DNA of 46,995 nucleotides, taken from contig NW_013653079.1 in the NCBI RefSeq assembly GCF_000499385.1, positions 1 through 46,995 of the forward strand, read 5' to 3'. Positions 1 through 11,455 of the stretch are shown here, in pieces. The notes beneath the pieces were generated by a model. The model saw only the letters and a list, made by a program, of their open reading frames with translations, did not search any database and was not told the DNA's origin. Made by a program: the position numbers and the translations under genes. Origin of the DNA: Eimeria necatrix (lineage: Eukaryota > Apicomplexa > Conoidasida > Eucoccidiorida > Eimeriidae). How positions within the stretch are numbered: the stretch's first letter is position 1; the number at the start of each line of letters is the position of its first letter.

Positions 1-1808
1 GAGGTAGTGGAGACCGGAATGCCGGATGGCTGCGATTTTATCTTCTGCGGGTTTGATCCCCGTAGCAGAAATTGTATAACCCAAATATGTAATTGTTTGC
101 CTTTCAAACTTGCATTTGCGGAATTTTGGGTGGAACTGGTGTCTAAGAAAAATGCTTAGGACTTGTCGCAGAAAAGAAACGTGCCCAGAGAGATCGGAAC
201 TATAGATAAGTACATCATCTAGGTACGCAACAACGCCCTGTCCCAATAAAGGTTTGTAGATAGGCATTAGTATTGGCCTGGAACGTAGCGGGAGCACCCT
301 TAAGGCCGAAGGGCATCACGCGGTACTCGAATAGTCCGAGAACGGACCGGAAAGTCGTCTTCCACCGGTCTTCCTTAGCCATACGTATTTGATGGAATCC
401 TGCTTCAAGATCCAAGGTGGAAAAATACTTGGCGCCTCCGAGCAGCTCCAGAATGGTTTGAATGAGAGGTAGTGGAAAATCAGGGGCTATCCTAAGCGCA
501 TTTAAGGCTTGGTAATTGACAACCATACGCATCTTCCGCTCCCCGGAGCCATCATCACGTTTGTCCACCATGATCGTAGGAGAGCAAATAGGCGAGTAGG
601 TCGGTCCGATCCAACCATTGTCCGATAACTGAGCTATCTCCTGTTTGTGGAATGTGAGCTGATCTGGGGTCATACGGTATATTGCATATCTCGCTGGGAG
701 TTTTCCAGGCGCCAGGAGAATATGATGATCATGAGGGCGCTTCGGAGGTAATCCTTTAGGTAAGGTATCGGGAAAAACCGCTCGATACTCGTGCAACACC
801 TGGGCAACCTCACATGGAGTATCCTGCGCCTCCGGCGAAGTTATCCATTCGTCGAACAGAGTGTGCTCGAGTTTTGCCATAGGCCAGGGAGACTCCTCGT
901 CACTCTCCGCTGCCACCGAGGCGGTTGAGACCAAAGGACTACGCCAGCCGGAGGACGTGGGTTCTTTCCCAATTAACGCGCAACAAAGCGCGCCTTGCCA
1001 TTCATCCGAGAGCCTTAGGGGCACTGCCGAATCGGCTTCGGGCAAAACCAGTATGAGATGCAAACCGTGCAACGGTGCCCTGAGACTCTTTGTGTCAGCC
1101 GCCGCCTGATGAGTGAGCGACGTGATCCGTGCCTTCGCCTTAGTCTTCGCATGGGATTTACACCTTTTAGGTGGCGGGCGTAGGAATATAGCTGCCTCCT
1201 CGGCTGACATACTCGCCACTTGTTTGGCCAATATTTCGTATGCTTGCTCTGCCGGGGTCCTTGGGTGGACTACGGCGGGATTGTCACCTTGCAGCTTTGC
1301 TTCACCAGTCCTAATGACCGGTAACTCGCCCCATTGGCCATTCACATAGGTTGAGAGCTTGTCGCACTGGAAAAACCAGGCCACCTTATGTTCCGTCAGC
1401 CAATCCAAGCCCAAGACTAACTCATAGGGAACGGGTCCCACTAAGAAGTCCCTGCAAAAGCGTACATCTCAACACCACATGGTCAATCCCGTCACAACCC
1501 GATCATCCCGTAATTGTTCACCTGTAGCTTTGGTGGCTTTGGTGAACCTATGCTCTTCTGGAAATCTCCGCACCTTGAACTGTTTCGGGACCGATTAAAC
1601 TTCTCGAAACCCCAGTGTCCGAGAGGCCGTCACATGGACTCCCTGCGAGCTCAACGCCGTCGCACCCACATAGCACTATGTTTCCCCTCGGTCGTAAGGC
1701 TCTTTCGTGCAAGTTTCCCGCCACCAATGTGGCGCAATCTCTGTTGCGTCTGGCTTGTAGCCGTCGCTGTTGCCTCTGCAGACTTCCTGCTGCTAGCCGT
1801 CGTCGCAC
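1..1808 (-). pseudogene. pol: Gypsy pol remnant: protease and reverse transcriptase
   Basis: A retropepsin-like active site DTG (about 1611-1619, followed by VSRSLI) and the protease C-terminal signature LGLDWL (about 1400) precede the reverse transcriptase. An open stretch at 215-1441 carries RT motifs: PTYSPICSPTIMV, VDKRDDGSGERKMRMVVNY, FSTLDLEAGFHQIRMA and MPFGLKGAPATFQANTNAYLQ. The catalytic YLDD is at 214-225 but in another frame: one extra base near 240 breaks the frame between QTFIG and the YLDD. The DTG block and the RT block are also in different frames. The frame remains open from the YLDD to base 1 with finger/palm-like sequence. It is a defective copy of an enzyme that copies element RNA into DNA. 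Confidence 0.88.
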
Positions 1809-2036
1809 CCGGAGCCTCTTCAGTCAGGAACGACGCCAACCCAGACTCCCACCGCGTTTCCAAAAGCGGCGGAGTCCCTTCCGCATGCCCACCGCTCGTA
1901 TTAGTTCCTTCCGCAGTGTTGAGGAGTTGGTGTCCCCACACAAGGGAGGCTAGAATGGCATTGGGGCCTGTCGCTACCGTATGCATTATCCCTTTGTCAT
2001 GGCTACGCGGCCTAAAACGCTCATCTCCAACCACGC

Positions 2037-3073
2037 CTAGGCCCCCTTGTTTAATTGTTCCGTCTTCTCAGTGCTAAGACGTGTGGGCTGCCTACTGCTC
2101 TTTTCCTCCGGCCCGGTCCGGCCTCGTTTGTACGTAGGACAGTCCCGAGCACAGCGTCCCACACCGCCAAACATCTTGCATATTTCCCGCGGACGTTTGG
2201 TACGTTCTCCCGTGCTGCGGCAGAAACGTGCAGGATGTCCGCGATCCTGACACTCATAGCAGTTCGCGTGAGTTCCCCCGGGTCGACTTTCGATTTCCTG
2301 GCGCCGACGAGGTCCATTAGCTTGGATAGCAGCCCTGATGTCTCGACTGGTCCTTTCTCGGAGCTACAGCACGCTCTGCTTGGGTTCACAGAGGCATGCT
2401 GCGGCTGTCGCCGCTTGTTCCCACGGCTGATACTTCACCTGCCCGTTATTGGTGATTAGAATATGGAGGTCCATCGGTAGCCCGGTGCAGTAGTAGTCAG
2501 TGAGTTCGTCTGGGGCGACACCCATGCCACTTCCGGCTACAGCCGCACACCGGACCGTGTATTCCTTCGGGTTACCATTCCACCGTACTTTAGCCAACTC
2601 CGTTAACAATTAACCCTGCGACATTGTTTTGCCGAACCGCTCCAAAAGCTTGCGCTGTACCGTTGCCCAGTCGCTTAGGCCGATAGTTCGCCGTAGATAC
2701 ATCCAATACGTTAGAGCCGGGCCCGCAAGGTGGTCATTAAGTGCGCTTCCCCACCAGCGCTGCTCCAATCCCATCTGGGTGTACAGGCGCTCGATGCGCA
2801 GCAAAAAAGCCTGCATAGTGCTGCCATCTTCTGGTAGTATGGGAAACGTTGCGCGCGATTCCCTGGTCCCGCCTATAACAGTTTTCATCACACTCATAGC
2901 GGACTGGAATTGGTCCCACGTGACGAAGCGACTGTCCCCTGGAATAACACTGTCATAGGTATCACCTGTGGGGTCGCCTCCTTATGCCCATGCGGCCGGT
3001 CTGCCACGGTAGGCTTCGGAGTAGCATGACGTTGATAGGCCGATGTCCCGCTCGGCATTTTGCTTACTGACAT
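2037..3073 (-). pseudogene. gag: Gypsy gag remnant with one good and one mutated zinc knuckle
   Basis: The likely start (MSVSKMPSG) is at 3073, just inside the primer-binding site and leader. The capsid-like part follows at 2364-2897 (DGSTMQAFLLRIERLYTQMG, LAGPALTYWMYLRRTIG), with a frame change near 2900. In-frame stops occur at about 2610-2612 and 2364-2366. In the same frame, 2220-2261 codes for a perfect CX2CX4HX4C nucleic-acid-binding knuckle (CYECQDRGHPARFC). Twenty-seven codons later, 2139-2180 has the same spacing but Cys2 is Phe and the His is Arg (CKMFGGVGRCARDC). The frame closes at 2037-2039. The gene once coded for the particle protein. The copy at 5272-5685 shows that the two gag starts were homologous. 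Confidence 0.85.
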
Positions 3074-3210
3074 TGTAGAAGTCTCCTGCGGTGTGGGGCC
3101 GATAACGCGTCCGTTGCGGAAATGCATCCCTTATCGAGCGAAGATATCTAGGTGTGAATCATTGAAACATAATATTTCTACTCCCAAATTCGGAAAGAAA
3201 AAAGATTTCA

Positions 3211-3227
3211 TCCCGAAGCAGCCCCCA
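3211..3227 (-). other. Putative tRNA primer-binding site of the Gypsy element
   Basis: The plus strand reads TCCCGAAGCAGCCCCCA, ending CCA two bases before the LTR edge. This is the arrangement expected where a tRNA 3' end primes minus-strand synthesis. The second copy has ACCGGAGCAACCCCCA in the same place (5819-5835). I did not match it to a named tRNA. Confidence 0.55.
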
Positions 3228-3229
3228 AA

Positions 3230-3649
3230 TGTAGTGCACAGCACCTACTGCTGCAAGTACGCTGCTACCTGCACCCTCGAGTAGGGGCCTACAATAACCG
3301 TCTACCTTCGGCGCATTTCCTTGAAACAGAAGTCCAACCATCACGAAATACATTTATTCATAGTTTTTCAAAATCTGCTCTCCCTGAAAATCCCCCCCAA
3401 TTGGGGCTCTCGCCTCCTAGGCCCTGTTGGCAGGAGGCCTGCACCGGTGCAGGCGCTATCGCTAGCCCCAATCTCCGGATATTTACAGGTACGTCTAGTA
3501 TATACATGCTGATTCGCCGGCAAATTTGCTTAGTTCGATCCTAGTAAGAGGGTCCTGTCCTCGTTCCGTGTTTTGACCTCTTGTAGATCACCAGCTAGCT
3601 ATCTTCTATAGGTCACCAGCAACTCCTATTGTAGTGCCTGTGCAATACA
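3230..3649 (-). repeat. LTR of the Gypsy element (5' LTR on the minus strand)
   Basis: The limits come from comparison with the second copy (5838-6269) and from TG...CA ends. On the plus strand the LTR starts TGTAGTG at 3230, two bases after the CCA of the primer site, and ends near TACA at 3649 (or ACA at 3651). Shared blocks include CGCTAGCCCCAATC.TCGGATAT, GGTCACCAGCAA and CCTATTGTAGTGCCTGTGCA. It is about 420 bp. It should hold promoter and polyadenylation signals. The partner LTR is outside the window, so a target-site duplication cannot be tested. Confidence 0.75.
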
Positions 3650-5257
3650 CACGGCCTGAAGTGCCTGCATATGTAGATAGGTATGCCATGCTCAATATAG
3701 GGGAATCCTACAGTTGCGAAGTTTCCTTCATATTACGTGGAATTCAACAACATTTTTCATACGGATGGCTGCACAGGTACTACAATGGCTCTCCAGTGAG
3801 CCAGTAGCGATATAGTAGTGACCCATTCCGTGGAAAAAACATGATATAATGCCGCATTTGTATTAATCCAGGTCAGTTCGGCAAGAGAGAGGGCCAACCT
3901 GGTATGAGCGCCAGCAGGCGTTTTGCGTCTGCCGGCTAGCAATGCCAACCGACTGGGAGCGCCAACTTCCAATCAGGGTTTTGCGGCTGACTGAATTTCC
4001 GAGACTTCAATCCATTTTAGGGGGTCAGAACCAGACTGCAGATCTTTTGGAGTCTCCCTTTAATGGAAACAGCGACTGGAGACATGACTCGAGGTTAGTT
4101 ATGTGGATTTAAGGTGTGTTCCCCTGATTTGTCGGGATGCTCCTCGCAAAGAAGCACTTAGGTCTATACGTAGCGGCAGCAGTGAGTCCGCTTGTTCACT
4201 CTACTGAGAGTAACAATCGAGTTTTTGCTCCAGAAAAAAGCTTCTGGAGCAACCAGTTCATATGAGGCACTTGATCAGGCAGAAAATTCTCCAATTTCTC
4301 GTACTTTCCCTCGCTTCCTCCCCAGAACAGTAAAGGACAGCAGTATAAACACGCGCTTGTGTTTCGAAGGCATTTTTGCATGCAACTTCTCGAAGCCTTC
4401 GGCATTTCCTCGACTACGATCTGGCTAGCTCCATCTCCACATAATGACCCTGAACCCATTGGCTGCCAAGGGGAAGCTTGATTTGTTGTGTGGCTCACAC
4501 CACTAGAAGCAGGAGATTCATTGCACAAGTTAGTCTGGAAAAGAGCATAAAAGATGTTGAACAACGAAATTTTTGTTGTGCTCTAGAGTGTAACTGTCAT
4601 TCTGGTGTTTCCTTGCATGCCTGCCTTTTCTTATCTACCCCATTGTTCACCCATATAGCCAAAAATTATTATTGAAGGGACTGTTTCATGCCAGCAGTCA
4701 CTTAGCTCCACTCTAAATAAATTAGCGGTTACAGAGCACACGCCCCTTATTTTTCTCACAAATAGCTCCAATAGAAACATTTGCAAGTACCAGGAAGACA
4801 TTAAATAATTTTGAGCAACAGGCCTACGGGTGCCCGCTGTTTATACACATGCAACGGCATCGCACTAGGGCAATGAAGGATGCAGCCTGTGTGACGAAGC
4901 CGCCACCAAACTCTCCAATGATTTCAGTGCTGACAGAACATCTGTATATTGTTGGTTTCTGCGGGCATCACAGCGTCCGTCTCAATTTTCATAGCAAAGC
5001 TAGCAAGCGTTCTGTTGAAAAACAGATCGTTACAAGTAACGCATTTGCAGAAACCTGTACCTGCACCGAGATATATTATACGTAGATGCATGGGAGTTAT
5101 GCAGAAAACCTTTGAACGGTGAAGCGAGCAGTTTCAATGTGAAACCAGAGCTCTGAAGTAAACGCAAGGTAGCTTGCATGTAACGTTATATCTAGTGGAA
5201 AGAAGCCGCTCTGCTCGCAAGATAAACAAAAGGCTTCGCGGCGTCAATTCAGTCGGG
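3650..5257. other. No gene seen between the two Gypsy copies
   Basis: About 1.6 kb of unique sequence with only short chance reading frames in all six frames. I see no domain, tRNA or splice-linked exon. Confidence 0.6.
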
Positions 5258-5271
5258 CACTGTACCGTCGT

Positions 5272-5685
5272 CTAGTCACTTAGGTCGATAGCTCGCCGTA
5301 GACACATCCAGTAAGTTAGAGCCAGGCACACAAGGTGGTCAATAATTGCGCTCACCCGGCCGTGGGGATCCAATCCCATCTGGATGTACCGTCGTTCGCT
5401 GCGCAGCAAAAAGGCCTGCACAGTGCTGCCGTCTTCAGGAAGTATGGGAAGCATTGCGCCCGATTCCTCGTACCCGCCTATAACATTTCTTATCATAGTG
5501 TTCGCGGAGTGGAATCGGTCTCACGTGTCGTATGGATTATCCGCCGGCATGCCGGTAACATCAGTTATAGTTGCCACCTGTGGGGGCCCCTCCTTATGCC
5601 CATGAGGCCGCTGTACGACGGTGGGTTTCGAAGTAGCATGACGATGCTGGGCCGGTGCCCCGCTGGGCATACTGCTTACTGACAT
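5272..5685 (-). pseudogene. gag: 5' fragment of Gypsy gag (second copy)
   Basis: It begins MSVSSMPSG at 5685 and runs in one frame through HATSKPTV, PHGHKEGPPQV and, after a TGA stop where the first copy has Trp, through NVIGGYEESGAM, LPILPEDGSTVQAFLLRSER and LALTYWMCLRRAIDLSD. It is useful for placing the frame shift near 2900 in the first copy, because this copy keeps the two halves in one frame. Confidence 0.8.
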
Positions 5686-5837
5686 TGTAGAAGTCTCCTG
5701 TTGTGTGGGGCCGATAACGCTTCCGTTGCGTAGACGCAGCCCTTACCAAGCTAAGAGATCTAGGTGTGAATCATTTAGACAAGCTGTTTCTACTCTACGG
5801 TCCAAAAAAAGGTTTCAGTACCGGAGCAACCCCCACA

Positions 5838-6269
5838 TGTAGCTGCGACTACGCTGCCACCTGGCCCAGGAATAGGGCGCCCTTTGAAAAGCCTTCTAGT
5901 TTCGACGCTTCTCTCACGGAACACATACCACATTATCAATAATAGCAGTCAAACACATACCACATTATCAATAATAGCAGTCAACTTTCAAGTCCTTAAA
6001 TCGATTTTTCTTAAAGCCCCGCCACTCAGGGCTCTTGTCTTCTTGGCCCTGTGGGGCGGTCACCCACACCAGTGCCGCTGTCGCTAGCCCCAATCTTCGG
6101 ATATTCACAGGCGTTCAGTTTACACATGCTAATTTGATGATAAATCTCCTTACTTTGTTACTAGGAAGAAGTTTCCGCGCTCTTTCAGCGTGCCAGCCTC
6201 TCACATGCCACCCGCCATCTAGCCTCTTAAGGTCACCAGCAAGCCCTATTGTAGTGCCTGTGCATTACA
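5838..6269 (-). repeat. LTR of the truncated Gypsy copy
   Basis: TGTAGC at 5838 and TACA at 6266-6269 give TG...CA ends, matched to 3230-3649. It is 432 bp; the extra length comes partly from a perfect 32-bp tandem duplication at 5921-5984. Confidence 0.72.
5921..5984. repeat. Perfect 32-bp direct tandem duplication inside the LTR
   Basis: The unit begins ACACATACCACATTATCAAT and is present twice with no mismatch, at 5921-5952 and 5953-5984. The homologous LTR at 3230-3649 lacks it, so it arose after the copies separated. Confidence 0.95.
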
Positions 6270-8672
6270 CTCTGGGAGCCAGGTGGCTGCCACATACTGC
6301 AAGACGAAGCAGCTAGCCTGAAGCTATTGCGTGATTACGGTATCTGAACATAATTTTAGCAAACACATTTTCTTGATGATGTGCGTCCAATTGGTTCAAT
6401 CAGTACTGTCTCAATTTTATATTCCCTAATCTTATAAGAGTTGACCAGAAACACACTTGCTTTCTCGCCATTCTTTGGCTAACATTTGACTTTCTGAACC
6501 AGCCTGGGATCATAAAATTTGACTAAGAACCGTTCTATTTGAAATATGGCACGCGAAAGGATCCAGTGTCCAATGCAGCGCCTCGCTGGCCGGTCGTCGT
6601 TGGTAAATGCTTCAGGTAACTATATTGGTGGGCTAGAAAGGCGAGAAGCTGAAGTTACGTAAACCAGGGATCCTAAGCTTAGAAATCAAATCAACTACAA
6701 ACTAGGAACGGCATGAGTGGCATCTTCTTTAAGGTAAAGTTCTGTCGAGGCTGCTACAGTATGAATTCCGAGGCACAATACATAAAACGGAGCGAAAATT
6801 TTCAAAGGCTGCGTCCTGTGGTAGCAGTGGCCAAGTTGAAGATAGAGTTCAATACACTTTGTGCTCTCTTCTTCAAGCAATGCCGGAAACAATTACACTG
6901 GAAAACAGGCTCAATTCAGTGTCTACTCTGCTTCCGCTGAAAGTTTGGCTCTCAACAATGCTTTATTGAGAGAGGCTTCCTCTATGTCTCCATCATACTT
7001 GGCCTTTCCAAACGCCAACATCTCTTGGAGCACCTGGAGACGCCCCTCTTGAAAGCTCAAGTTTTGGCAAGACAAAAAAAAATTTTATCCTTGAGTTCGG
7101 TTACCTCGACTAGATTTGATATCAGGAGAAGGTAACTGCACATTTAACGCATATGCATGCTCAAATCCGTAGTATCGTTGTTTATCAAATAAAGTTGCGG
7201 AGGACTGCAACTTGCGAAGTCTCCTTTTAATTTTGCCGTCTAGATTCAGCGCAAAATATTCTCACAACTACAATCCGCCTTGCTTTCTGGCAGCCACAGC
7301 TTCAACTTCTTCGGCCGCACGTTTAAGGATGAGGTAGAATGCCGCTGAGTCTAAGAAAAAGACTTTAGAATACCAGAAAAACGGTATGTCAAGCCCTGTG
7401 TTTGCGTAGGATATGTGAACGTTCTTAGGGATGGACGACAGCCTTTTCTTATGACGGCCCCTTCTTAGCAGCCTGACGAAACTCGCAGGTCCACTACTGA
7501 CCGGTTTATTAGATACTGAGGGGAAATTCATGACAAGGAGTCCGTACAGCGTGTACTCAGCTCCTCAATATCAAAATAGAAGGTAGCACAAAATACGTAG
7601 TAGTCATAAGTATTGATCGTCTGTGGGATTCTGGCGCAAATGCATACTGGCTCTCGGTTCTAGCTGCACTTAAACACTGAGGTAAGGGCTTAGGAATTGA
7701 ATTTTGTTGATATATTCTTGAATGAAGCTTCCCAGTGTCCGTGCTTTTACAGGGAACTGTGGTTAGTTGGTTCGCGGCACTGAAAGTTATCCATTTCTGC
7801 TAATGCACGAAATCTCTGAGGCCAGCAATCGTCGTCGAAAATATTATCTGACCCCCCCAAATGCGTAGTTGACTTAAGAACAGCTCTTTAAAGGGGTAAC
7901 CCACACTGCCTTCTTGCCTTCTGCTTATCTCGATGTGTAGATTACTCGCAGTCTTTTTCCTGTGCAAGGCTCTCCCCTAGTCAATATTCGGCTAGCTCTG
8001 CAGTGTTAAAAATTGTTTCAGATAGAGTGAAAGGAGATTTCGAGGGTACGAGCCTAAAGGAAACGTATCCAGAATACGTTCTTTGCTGTCTTGCGGAGAG
8101 CTCTTACGCGCTGCTGTGCGACGTCTCCTGTAGCTCAATAACACATCTCGGTTGCGATAGCAAAATGCCCGTGCTAATATTCACTCAATATTTTGATTAC
8201 AGTACAATGGCTCCAGAAGTGGACTAGACGAAACAAGAAAGGGGGCAAGGCAGTGACGTAGGCAAGGCGAGGTACCCGCATGCCGATTTGCCAGGAACAA
8301 CACTGGTCGCGATAAAAGAAATAGTTAAGCCAAGACACTAAACCTAAAGAATGCCGCGGTATGATGAAATCCACTGTACATAAAACTCATGACGAGAAAA
8401 GCATAGATTCACTGAGTCAAATTTACTGTCATGAGGCGCGAAGCCCCGTCTTCCCAATAGCAGAACCGATGACAACGAGTACTGAGCTATATAGGCCGGA
8501 TACTGATGTACGACACAACTCTTGTCGAAATTCCTCTCACATAAATGCGTGTCCAACGAAAACATTGGGCGACTTGCCTGCCTTAGCAACCAGTAGCCCT
8601 GAGCTTGGAGGCAAGCAGCGAAGAACCGCCGAGATTGCGGTTTTGCATATTTGAGGAGCTTGGCGACCCAGC
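6270..8672. other. No gene seen between the truncated Gypsy copy and RFT1
   Basis: About 2.4 kb with only short unconnected reading frames. It presumably contains the promoter and 5' leader of the RFT1 gene at its right end. No recognisable element. Confidence 0.55.
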
Positions 8673-11455
8673 ATGGCAGCAAAGGATTCGGGAACCACAC
8701 TCCCGGTGACTTCTTTGGTGGCTCGTGTCGCTGCAGCTGCTCTGAGCTCTTTAGTCCTTGTCTTGCTTCCACGCCATTCGTCAGGGGAAGCTACATCCAC
8801 AGAGATAGGAATCTGCCTTTTGCAGTTCCCACTGTTGCAGCAATTTGTGTCATTCATCGCTCGTGAAGGGACTGCACGGGTAGCAGCACGCTGCTCAGCA
8901 ACACCTGGAGGGAAACAACAGAAGCAAGCTGAGTTGCGCTTAGAGCAGCAAAGCTCATTTAACCTCTCGTATTTTTCATTATTTGCATGCTTTTGCGTTT
9001 CTCTGTTTTTAGTTCCGGTTTGGCTTTTCGTGCTTTGTCCCGATTTTGGTGGTTCCTCACCTAACCAGCAGCATATCATTGATGCCTACCGCCTTGCTGC
9101 AGCAGTCTTTGCCTTTGCCGGCCTGGTCGATGCAGCGGCAGAAGTTTTGTCCGTACGGTGCTTGCTACTCCAGTCCCTGGGGGCACGCGGTGCAGCAGAA
9201 GCAGTTTCATCAGTACTACGTTCAACATTCCTTGCAGTGGCACTGCCCATGCAGCAAAACGCTCGGAATGCAGCACTGACGGAAAAATTGTTCTTCAGTC
9301 CCATGATGGCATTTGCTGGCGCTCAGCTATGTGCATCACTTATTTACCTGCAACTAATTTGGCTACAATGCTACCGCCTGGTCAAGGTGGAGTCAACAGA
9401 GCCAAAAGCAACTACATCAGCAACGTCCTCCAGTTCAGCGAGAGGTCCCGATTTCCTTAAAGCATGGCCACCCTTTCAACTTTTAAGTGTATGCTCAACA
9501 GCAACAACCAAGACGGCCGGCAAATCTGATGAGACGTCAGGAATACTTGCAGCTGTAGCGGCTGGAGCAGAAGCTCCCATGCTTGCTGCACTTCGTCGAT
9601 CTTTTGGCAAGTATATATCCACGGCGCATATGCAATTTCTTCCTGTGTATCTGATGCTTCTAGCACAGAAGCTAGTGCTGCAGAACGGGGAACAACTGCT
9701 ACTACTGTTGCTACTGGACAGTAAAGCAGCAGCAGAGTATGCTCTTGTGTCCGGGGCAGCTTCAGTTATTTGCCGCGTTGTTTTCGCGCCCACCGAAAGT
9801 GCTGCCTTTGACAGTTTCCGTGTTCTACAAGCCCAGCATTCTGGGGGAGATCGTGCAGCTGCTCAGGCGGCACCAGATGCTGGACGGTTGTTTCCCTCAT
9901 CCAGCATCGCAGCATGCAAAAAGCAGCATGTATCCTCTGCTGGTAAGCAAGTCGTGAAGGAACCGTTCTGCACGCGACGCAAGACTTGCAGCCCTAAATC
10001 ACGAGAGGGGAAAAGAGAACAGCACATCGATTACCGGCATCGGGAAGAGTTGGCGCAGTTTTGCTGCGTCGAAAGAAAGGAACTTCTGGAAAGCGATAGC
10101 AATAGGCGCACTGGCACCGACAGGGGCGAGGCCGGCCCACTGGAATCTATGTTTCTTGGCAGGCTGATGACGTTGCTTTCTCGCCTCAACTCTCCGTCAA
10201 AGATAACGCAAAGCGTGCGGCGCCCTCTGTACTCGCCAGCGTTGTCGCTGTTGCAGCTTCTGTTGCTACTGCAGGGAACCTTGGGGCTTGCTAGTGCAGC
10301 CGCCGGAGTTCTATTTGCCGCTCCGGCCCTCCGCTGCGTCTTCGGCCCATCAACAGTCGCATCTGGCAGCGGTTGTGTCCTGACACTGCAAGTGTAAGTT
10401 TAGTTTTGCAATTAGTAACGAGGTAGTTAAATTAAGGGGCTGCAGCGCATGCTGCTACGGAGGATGGTTGCTGAATGGTTGCTGTGTAGTTGCCGTATGA
10501 TTACTGTAGAGCTCAAGTAAGCTCGCAGAGTTGTATATGCGTGCAGCTACTGCTGCTACGTTGGTTGTCTCTCGCTTTTTGGGCTTCTGGATGCTTACGC
10601 TGCTGCAACTAGCAGCAGCACCAGCTTAGAGCTGCTGCAGCGATGCTACTCGGGTGCGACTGCCGCTCACTTGATTCTGATGCCGCTGTCAGTCCGCTTC
10701 GCCATCGTAAGTCATGTGCTAATGGGAAGCACTTGGCAGTTGCATCACTAGGCTGAAGTCGCCACAGCAGCATCACAGTTCTTCGCTTGCAGCAGCAGCT
10801 GTGGGCGTTGCCCTTACGATACTTTTTGTTGTTTCAGGCTTATGGAGTACCTTCTGGAGCAGGGGCTGCAGCCGCTCAGGTTGTGGGTACTATTATTCGC
10901 ATTAGTTGCTGCTGTCTTTCAATCTCCAGTGATATGAGGACAGCGTCGAAGCTGCGCCCTATGAATCGTCATTTCTCGTTGGAAACCTCAGCGGCTGCAC
11001 AACGGTCTATCTCACAAGGCCACAGTGGCAGCTTTGGCAGAAATACCGGAAAACATGATAGCAGTCAAAGTGTTTCTGCGTCGTCAGAAGCTATCGATAT
11101 TGAGGGCATGGCGCGTCGAAATGCGGCAGGTGGCTGCAGCAATGAGCCAGTCGCATCCTTTTGGACAATAATCCCTCCCGGTGCATCTGCGCTTATTTTT
11201 AGGTATTCGTGTTGTTTTGCTGCTGCTATGGCTGCTCAAACCGCTTTGCGACGGCTTGCAGTCAAGCATCCGCCAGGGACTACAGCGACACTGGCGTATG
11301 ATATGCAGCAGGTCTTTCTTGGCAAGTACGCGATATCTCTGTGGGTGGCAGAGATAGCGTTAGGTTTACTCGTGTGCGTTGCTTCGTTTGCTGTTGTGGG
11401 GCCGTTGCTCATGCAGTACGTGCGGGAGGCTTACTCCTCCTGTCACGCCATCTAG
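8673..11455 (+). CDS. RFT1: RFT1-family multi-pass ER membrane protein (N-glycosylation), 3 exons
   Basis: RFT1 is an ER membrane protein needed for N-glycosylation, linked to movement of the Man5GlcNAc2-dolichol precursor to the lumen; whether it is itself the flippase is debated. Exons 8673-10393, 10547-10706 and 10838-11455 join in phase (2 then 0) to 833 codons, with introns GTAAGT...GTGCAG and GTAAGT...TTTCAG. Family matches in order: EIGICLLQF...FIAREG near the N-terminus; DAYRLAAAVFAFAGLVDAAAEV; AQKLVLQNGEQLLLLLLLDS and VICRVVFAPTESAAFDSF, equal to the family's KQ.LTEGE...R.IF.P.EE block; exon 2 YCCYVGCLSLFGLLDAYAAAT; exon 3 AYGVPSGAGAAAAQVVGTIIR. The protein (832 aa) is longer than usual (~540) because of hydrophilic inserts at about 9880-10180 and 10930-11150. 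The ATG at 8673 gives the family N-terminus. The gene is convergent with the SUN gene. Confidence 0.88.

Larger units (their letters stand above)
1..3649 (-). mobile_element. Decayed Ty3/Gypsy-type LTR retrotransposon, runs off the left edge
   Basis: Read on the minus strand, the order is LTR (3230-3649), primer-binding site (3211-3227), gag with a CCHC zinc knuckle, protease and reverse transcriptase; RNase H, integrase and the second LTR would lie left of base 1. The protease-before-RT order and RT motifs such as VDKRDDGS, FSTLDLEAGFHQI, MPFGLKGAPATFQ and YLDD place it in the Ty3/Gypsy superfamily. Gag and pol carry several in-frame stops and frame changes, so this copy cannot make its proteins. 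Chromovirus-like Gypsy elements are known from Eimeria genomes, and I infer that this is one; the chromodomain, which would prove it, is outside the window. A truncated relative lies at 5258-6269. Confidence 0.9.
5258..6269 (-). mobile_element. Truncated second Gypsy copy (LTR plus start of gag)
   Basis: From about 5258 to 6269 the sequence is collinear with 2648-3649: LTR, primer site, leader and the first part of gag. It stops abruptly at the equivalent of gag codon ~130, so protease and RT are missing. It lies in the same orientation as the first copy. The two copies differ at many positions, so neither is young. It was probably cut by a deletion, or by insertion of other DNA at its left end. 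Confidence 0.85.

Noticed and set aside
3520..3550. TAGTTCGATCCTA as the T-loop of a tRNA gene
   Set aside because: It lies inside the LTR and there is no acceptor or anticodon arm around it.
8344..9079. Minus-strand open frames overlapping the RFT1 start
   Set aside because: They are antisense shadows of the RFT1 exon or lack any domain or splice logic.
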